From Ctenosaura bakeri (Eukaryota; Chordata; Lepidosauria; Squamata; Iguanidae), in NCBI GenBank assembly GCA_948474755.1, contig CAOLHI010001015.1:124001-188000 (forward strand): 64,000 bases of DNA, written 5' to 3'. Shown piece by piece: positions 12,901-21,100 of the stretch. Every line of letters begins with the position of its first letter. Position 1 is the first letter of the stretch. A program made the translations under genes and the position numbers. The notes below the pieces were generated by a model that was given only the letters and a program-made list of their open reading frames with translations, had not been told where the DNA came from and ran no database searches.

Positions 12901-15900
12901 CCTGAGGTTCAAGTGGAATCTCCTTTCCTGCAGCTTGAATCCATTGCTCCTTGTCCTAGTCTCTGGAGTGGTAGAGAACAAGCCTGCTCCCTCCTCAACA
13001 TGACATCCCTTCAAATATTTAAACATGGCCAGCATGTCCCCTCTTAACCTTCTCTTCTGCAGACTAAACATACCCAGCTTCCTAAGGCGTTCCTCATAGG
13101 GCATGGCTTCCAGACCCTTCAACATTTTGGTCGCCCTCCTCTGGACATATTCCAGCTTGTCGACATCCTTCTTATACATCCACCTTTCACCGCTAAAAGC
13201 CCATGTCAGTAATCACAGCCTGAGTAGCTATGCTTGTCTTACATTCTGCAGCTGTACACAATAGGACACATCACCAAGGCATGAATGTGTTTATTTCCAT
13301 GTAGACACAGCTGAATGTAGCCCTGCTAACTAGTTGGGCCTCAGCAACGACCTTGAAAGATCTCTCCTGGGAAGCAACACAGGCCTGTCCAATCCATACA
13401 TGAAACACTCCCAAAGAATATTAACACTTCTCAGAGACAGAACCTGGCATCATAAAGCAATTCTTGATACACCTGAGAAGCTTTCCACCCTGTCCATTTG
13501 ATAACATTCAGATAACCACTACATTATGACATTCATCCAGGCCCTGTTGCACCAGCTTGAGTCACATCCTTGAGACCACTGGTTGTATACAAATTGCTGA
13601 TATGACTAAAGAATGATTGGGAATCAGAGATGTAGAACAAACCCCACTTGGAGACATACTTCCCAAAGTCACAAGGCTTGGCTTTCAGTTTTCAGTAGGA
13701 CTAAGTAGTTATACCAAACTAATAATTACCTCTTGCTTCTCTGTCATGATCTCTGTGTATGCCACTGGACACGGGGGAAGCATTTAATGGTGGAGAGCAA
13801 AACTAATGTCTACCTAGTCAAACAACTAAAACAACTAAGACCAATGGTAGCTCGTGGCTTCTGTGTCACTGGGGCAGAGATTCCATCCCAGGTTTTGGAC
13901 CAAACTCTAATGATGCTACCTAAAGTGCAGAGCGTATCTTGGAGATAGAGTTCAGCACTTTGGGTAGCTCTTTCAAAGTATAGGTTAAAGCCTGGAACAA
14001 ATTCACAACCACATAGATATTGTAGTTGCCAGCCTTCACAGGTTTGGTCTCTTGCTTTTAATTCTTCTTAAAAAAATAATTCCAATTGGTATCAGAAGCG
14101 GCCCATTCTACCTTTAATGGATCTCAGCAAGATCTCTGAAGAATGAGTGGGATCCTGTAGGCACATATGCCTGCTTATTACAATATCACAAATAATATTA
14201 ATCCTCCTCCTCCTCCCTCTCCTCTCCTTTCTAACAGTAATGGCAACTTTATTTACTTACCTTGTGATAAAGAGCCTTATACTTCTGTTTTATTTGTTGC
14301 CTCTGATCTGACGAACAGTTGGACAGGATCTCAATAATAACCTTTTCATCTGTCCCTGCAAAGTATTAATGCCAAAGGAAAAAAAATCAAATTGAAATTA
14401 TTATGAGGAGTCATTCCTGCAAAATCGGGAAATGATCGTGGTGACCAGTTAACTTAGTTTGGCATCAGCAAGGTCATTGCTACTTTTAAATGATTGCCAT
14501 GGAGCAATGGTTCTTAATCTGTGGTCTGTGGACTCCCAGGGGGCTGCAATGTTCTCACAAGGGGTCTTCAAAGGCTGGAAAGAATGTTATGAGCTTCCAC
14601 AGGAAAGAAAGAAAGACAGACAGACAGAAAGATGGAAAGTCATACACCGAGAGTCATACTCTTCTCAGAAAGGAGGAGTCTTTAGCTGTTGATAGGCATC
14701 ATTTGTACAAAGTTCATTACAATATCTCAAACCCTTCAAAAGTTATGAAAACTATTTGATATGTATCAAATGGATACTTTAACCATGTACTTGAATAATA
14801 ATCAGAGTATAGATAAATTAAATCAGGATTGGAAAATAATCAAAAATTTGTGGAAATCAAAATGGGGAGAAATGTTTTTGATGGACATATAAATTTAAAT
14901 TTGTAGAAATGTGTATCTTTTCCTTTCTTTTCTGAATATATAGATGTAATATAAGTATAAAGCTTTTTAAAGGGTTCAAACTAGTTTAAGGAGTACTAAT
15001 AGAAGAAATGTAATTGGAACATAAAAAGTCCAAGAGAAGTTTTTATTTGTTTATGTTTATTGTCTTTGTTACATTATCATGTTTAATTATAGATTACAGA
15101 TAACAGATACTTAGGAAGTAATCTGTCCATCTTAATATTTTTCTGTTTATATAAATTAATATTTATATTATATTTGTTGCTTGAGTTTGCCCTCTATGTA
15201 TAAATGGTAAAAGGGTAATATCTATGTATCTATGGCTGAGTGTAAAGAGCTTAAGGTGAATGTAAAAGAAAAGTTAAGAAAATAACTGTTTGGTAGCAAA
15301 AAAATGTACTCAGCACTTGCTACTTCTGCATGTCATGAGAACATGCAAGTGAATGATACTGAATGGCTGAAGGAAAATGCATGACATTTCTTACTTCAGC
15401 CAGTTTAGAATTTTGAATCTTAAATCTTGGTGGTCCACAGCGAGAAAAGATATTTAAAGGGGATCCAGGATAAAGAAAAGGTGAATAATTGCTGCCACAG
15501 AGGAATGAATTCAGTTGACTACCAGTTATTTGGACCCCAAGCAACTCACTATAGGTCTTTCAATCAATCCATGTCTTTCTCTGGCTCTCATGTAGTTAAA
15601 CAGAACAGGAAAACAACTTTCCATATACATAACTTGCTTCTCTGACACCTTAATTGGTGAAATAAAGAGCAACTCAGGTGCATGGGGTTGCTGTGTGCTC
15701 ATTGTCATGTTGTATTTCATTGTACAATGAAAATGTTGTTGTATGCCTTTAATGTGACTCGGAATTATGATGACACTGTCATCATAATGACATTAGACTT
15801 TCTTGGCAAGATTTATTCAGAGTATTTTTGCCATTGCTGTGCTATGAGGCTGAAAGAATATGACTTGCCCAAGGTCCCCCAGTAGATTTCCATGACCTAG

Positions 15901-18039
15901 CAGGGGATTTGAACCTAGTCCAGTGCTTTGAAAAATGATACCACACTGGTTCACTTTGTGCTCGTACATGTACACAATCTTAGATTATTTCTATGAGCAG
16001 GGCCATCCCAGGACACCTTGCTGCCTGAGGCAGAGCAGCAAACAGAATCACACTCACCCCAAAATCCAAGTGCATAGTCATCAAGATTTATCATGTTATT
16101 TTAGCACATGAAACAGACAATCTCCAAACACCTCTCCTCCTTCTAGGCAGTGAAAAATGCTATAATAATAATAATAACACACTAGTGGGGAACTTCAGGG
16201 TCTTGCATTGAATCCATCCCTCCTGTTTTTTTATTCTGGTCCTCCAGCCCTTCCCAAATGACCACATCTTTTTTCCATCACTAGGTGGTTTCCTAGGGCT
16301 CTTTTTCCCCCCTTCATCATAAAAGGTTGAAAAACTTCCCTTTAGGTTTAGTTACTGGCTCAGTGATTGTCAGTGTGAGCTTTGAGGTAACATGTTTTGT
16401 GGCCTAAATACTCTAAAGCCACCAGGTTCCATCTGATCTTGGAAGCTAAGTAGGGTCAGCCCTGGTTAATACTTGGACAGGAGACCACCAATGAATACCA
16501 GGTGCAGTAGGCTATATTTCAGAGGAAGGATCTGGCAAAACCACCTCTGGTTTCCTTCCCTGAGAAAACCTGATGTAATTCTTAGGTTTGCCATAAGTCA
16601 ACAGGTGACCTAAAGGCACATACACACACTTTTTCCTTTGGCTTACCCATCACTGAAATGAGGGAGGGGTGACTGGCCTACAGCCTGACATTGAATTTGA
16701 CTCTCAGGCCAAAAGTAGTCCTCTCTATCCTCTGAGCATCTTTTCTAGGGAAAGTCTTATCATATCTCACAAAAGTCCTATGTTATGGTGGGACATCCTT
16801 TTAATTTGTGGAGGAATGATGAGTCATCTGCTGGATTGAATCTTGGCATGCTGCCTTTGGCTTGGAGAACATGAGGTCTGTGACAGACTAATATAGTTAC
16901 CCTTTTGGAAGTGGTTATTTCTAGCTAAGACAGAGTTGCCACTTCAGAACTTTCCCAGGCCATGAGGTTTCCAGGCCAAAATCTGAGACCTAGGGATGAT
17001 CCCTGGTGATGTCATTAAATGTTGTGCATTAAGGGTCTCTCCCCAGATCAAGGTGAAATATGGCGATTATTTCTTCTCACCTACTTAGGGAGATAGGCTA
17101 ATGAACATTTAATCTAGCCTGCTTGCTTCTATTTCTTTTTTCTAAGAGGGTTGCCACCAATTGATGTTGACTTGACAGCAGTTAATAACAGCAGAATTTC
17201 TTCTATCCAGAACAGAGAAGAGAAGAGTGGAGGGTGAGCCCTAGCACCACAATGATTGGGATTGAAGAAGCAAGTTCTCCAGGAGAGTCTATGCAAGTAA
17301 ATACATAGACCTTCCTGGAAACTCCTTGCAAGTTGCAACAATGGGTCAATCAACCATTGCAGATTGTAGCAAGCAAGCTGTTGCATAGACCCTTCTAGGG
17401 AGTCTTTGAGAGCCAGTGCGGTGTAGTGGTTTGAGCATTGCGCAATGATCCTGGAGACCAGGATTTGATTTTCCACTCAGCCATGGAAACCCACTGGGCA
17501 CATCATATACTCTCAGCCCCAGAAAGCCTTGTGAATTGGAGATTTGAATGCTGCCCTTTCCACTTACTTGGAGCTGATCCCCTTGAAACTGTAGAATTTT
17601 ACCCTCTTCTCCTGTTTGCCTCTCTCAGGCCAGACCCTGGGAGCAGGCAACCCTAGGCTATTGTTAGTGCCAGCCTTCCACCTGTTTTAGCCACTGAGAT
17701 GCTCCCTTGGTTGTACAATTTCAACAAGGCTGATCCATTCACCCAATTCTAAGCACAGGAACTTTTTCAATAACAAGCTTGATCTTCTGTGTATGGTCCT
17801 TGTGAAGCAGGACAAATGGTAGTCTTCTTACCCATTCCTTTGCAAGCTTTATGTAGTTTCTTGGCATCGTGCTCAGCATTAAAATCATGATGGCGGCGTT
17901 GCTTAATTTTTGGCTAGGAAAGACAAGCAAAAATAACAGAGAAAATTGTTCAGCACCATGGGCACGGAGCTTGGGAAAAATCACCTTTTTTGGACTTCAG
18001 GTCCCAAAATCTACCACCACCACAGAGTCATCATGGCCA

Positions 18040-18110
<71 letters not shown>

Positions 18111-21100
18111 TCCTTCTTTCCACATAGTTATTACATTTGATTCACAACAGCAAAAAAAGAAACAAAAGAAAAAGGAACAAACTACAGTCAGTCCCACATT
18201 TGCAGCTTCCACTTTCACAAATTTGATTCTCCAACCACTGCTCCCCCACCCTTAGGTGCTTCTTTTCCAACAGAACCTTCCTTCTAGACTACTCTGGTTA
18301 GGCCACATACCCTTTAAAAACCTATCTCTGGTCCTCCTCCTCCTCCTCCTCCTCCACCACCATTAGTCACTACCTGGCCAGCTAAGGATGAATCAAAGGC
18401 TGATTTCTCACCATTACACATTACCAATCCCAATGCCCCCTGCCACACCCAAGGAAGGAGATGGGCAAGAGAGAGGAACTATAGGGCCACCATGCTGACA
18501 TGCCCCTTTTCCTCTTCTTTCCTTGACCTGGTTTGGATCCTGGGTGCTTGCTCTGTCTCGGCCCCCTTCACACACACGCATGCACGCAACACACACACAC
18601 ACACACACTTTTGATATTTGTGATTTTTCCACTTTTGCAGGGGTCCTGTGCCCCTAACCCTAGCAAATATGGAGGACCAACTGTATACATAAACAATATA
18701 CTTATATAAGTAAAGCTAAAGCTGGACTAAACTACTAGATTCAGCTAAACTAAAACTAAGGCATAACAGAAAAACACATTGCTAAAAGACTAAATGACTA
18801 ATATATTACCATAAACATATCCTAATTAGAGTAACTAGCTAAAATATAAGAAAAATCTGACCTCCCCACCCCATACAAATGGTAATGAAAAGAAAAAAAC
18901 CAATTAATGTCCAATGTCTTATTCTACCATTACAGTTCTATGTACATTCAACTTAATAGAATTGCTAATAATATTAACCACAGATAATTACATCATTAGG
19001 TTTCTTATTGCTCAAAGAATCCATAAAGTTTCCAATCTTTCAAAAATTCTTCACTTGGTCTATTAAAATCCATGTCAATTTTGCAACTTGGGCAAAGTTG
19101 GCAACTTTCACAACCTGTCAGCGTTGCTTCAGTCTGTTTCCAAGTTTTGGCAAACAGTATTCTTGCAGCTGTTACCATGTACCAAAGTGGTAACTCCCAT
19201 TCCCTTGCCTTTTGCCTGGGCGTGGAGAAGGAAGACAATGTATCCAGGCAAAAGGGAAGGGAAGGGGGGTCATGCGTGTGACTCCCCCAATTCTCCTCCT
19301 CCAAAATGCTTTTGTATTTTGAATTCAGTTTCCAACAATTGAAGTAGAATATTGACAAGCTGGCATGTGTCCAGAGGAGGGTGATCAGAATGGTAAAAAG
19401 ACTGGAAATCGTGTTGAAGGAGAAGTGGCTTAGGGAGCTGGGTATGTTTACCCTGCAGAAGAGAAGGTTAAGAGGCAATATGATAGCCATGTTTAAATAT
19501 TTCAAAGGCTGTAATATGGGGCAGGCTTGTTTTCTGCTGTTCCAGAGATCAGTACATGGAACAATGGCTTCAAGCTACAGGAAAATAGATTCCATCTATT
19601 AGGCAGAACTTCTTAACAGTAAGAACTTCAATGGTAGAATACACTGCCCTAGACTGTGGTGGAATCCCTTCTTTAGAGGTTTTTAAATAGAAACTGGATG
19701 TCCATCTGTCTGAAGTACTTTGATTGTGTATTCCTGCATGGCAGGGCACTGAACTAGATGGACCTTGTGGTCTCTTCCAACACTGTCATTCTAAGTTAGC
19801 TGAGGATGAATGGGGAAAGTGGTAGGAAGAGAGAAATCAGAACATTTTCAAACCAGCTGCAAAAGTGGGACAATGGAGGATAAGTCAGGACTGTCTCTGC
19901 CATATTAGGAAAGAATATGTAATAGCAGCAAGTGTCTCAAGGGGTTGGGAGACTCTGGCTCCCCTCCTGGGAACAGGTTTCTTCGCCTTCATTGGCAAAG
20001 GATCTCAGCAGATGTTGCCACTTTTACATGTGCCAATCAGTCCTGCATGTGTCAGTCAGCCCCAGCGGTGCTTCATGACATCTGGAGAGATACTATGCAA
20101 CTGGAACAATACTGGCTAGAAAGATGTCAGTAAATCAACAAGGAAGTTTGGAATGGAAGAACAACAGTGGATGCAGTTTCTGTCTCTTTTTACAGTTTTG
20201 ATAGATGCACTTTGGCAATCTCAAAAGATTAACTCAGGCAAACCGACACTTGCGTGATTCATTGCTCTTTGACTCAGGTGTCATGATTCATTGCAACAGG
20301 AGAGGGGATTTTAGTGAGCAAATTCCCCTGGGCAGTGTAGCCTTGAGAGCACAATTAGTGACAAATTGGTCGGTTTCAGCTGGAACCATTACAGTATCAA
20401 GTGCCACTCGGTGGATGATTCATGGGGCAGTCAGCCAACGGAGAGCCAGTGTGGTGTCGAGCTTATACAGCAAGGTGGAGAAAGTGATGCCTGTGGACCA
20501 CACACCAGCCTAACTCCTTTTTTCAATGCCTAATACCACCAAGACAACATCTGACCCTCTTAGCCTCTCTCCATTTTGAAAAGGCAAAAATTGGCTTGAA
20601 GATCTCTTAAACTGCAGCAAAATTGCTCCAAAATCCAGCAGTTTGGCTCATTTTAATCTCCTATCCTTCAAAAATGGAAAAAACCAAAGGGAAATGACTG
20701 ACAACTGACAGACTCCAACCTCATTGCTAAAGTATGCAGATCTTTCCCCTCTGTACATTTGTTTATTCTCACTTTATTCTTTTTTTTTTTTTGCCTCTTT
20801 TATTCTTAAAGCAAACAAACAAACTTGAAACGTTTACAGGTGTTCCTTACTTATTTGGCAAATTATGGATGAGAGCATTGTCAGAAAGCAGAAATCGTCG
20901 AAATGTGGAGCCCAGGTTTTTTTCCCCCTTGCAAATGTGCATGAAAGCTAAATAACACATTACAGTGCGTGCATGTGGTATACACACACACACACACACA
21001 CACAGAGTGCTCCCTCTTCTGGTGTGACCCCGGCATACATCAATCCAAAGTCATATGAAGCAAAGTGTCCATTATTGTTAATGGATGGCACAGTCATGGG

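Noticed and set aside
16401..16510. A functional 5S rRNA gene
   Set aside because: Only a diverged 5S-like head fused to a SINE tail; several copies share the same fusion, so it is a SINE.
17869..18255. Open frame of 128 codons with FLSFFLSF repeats
   Set aside because: Translation of the TTTC microsatellite overlapping ANXA13 exon 2 on the other strand.
19005..19505. 166-codon minus-strand frame
   Set aside because: A mosaic of an L1 3' end and antisense CR1 sequence, not a gene.
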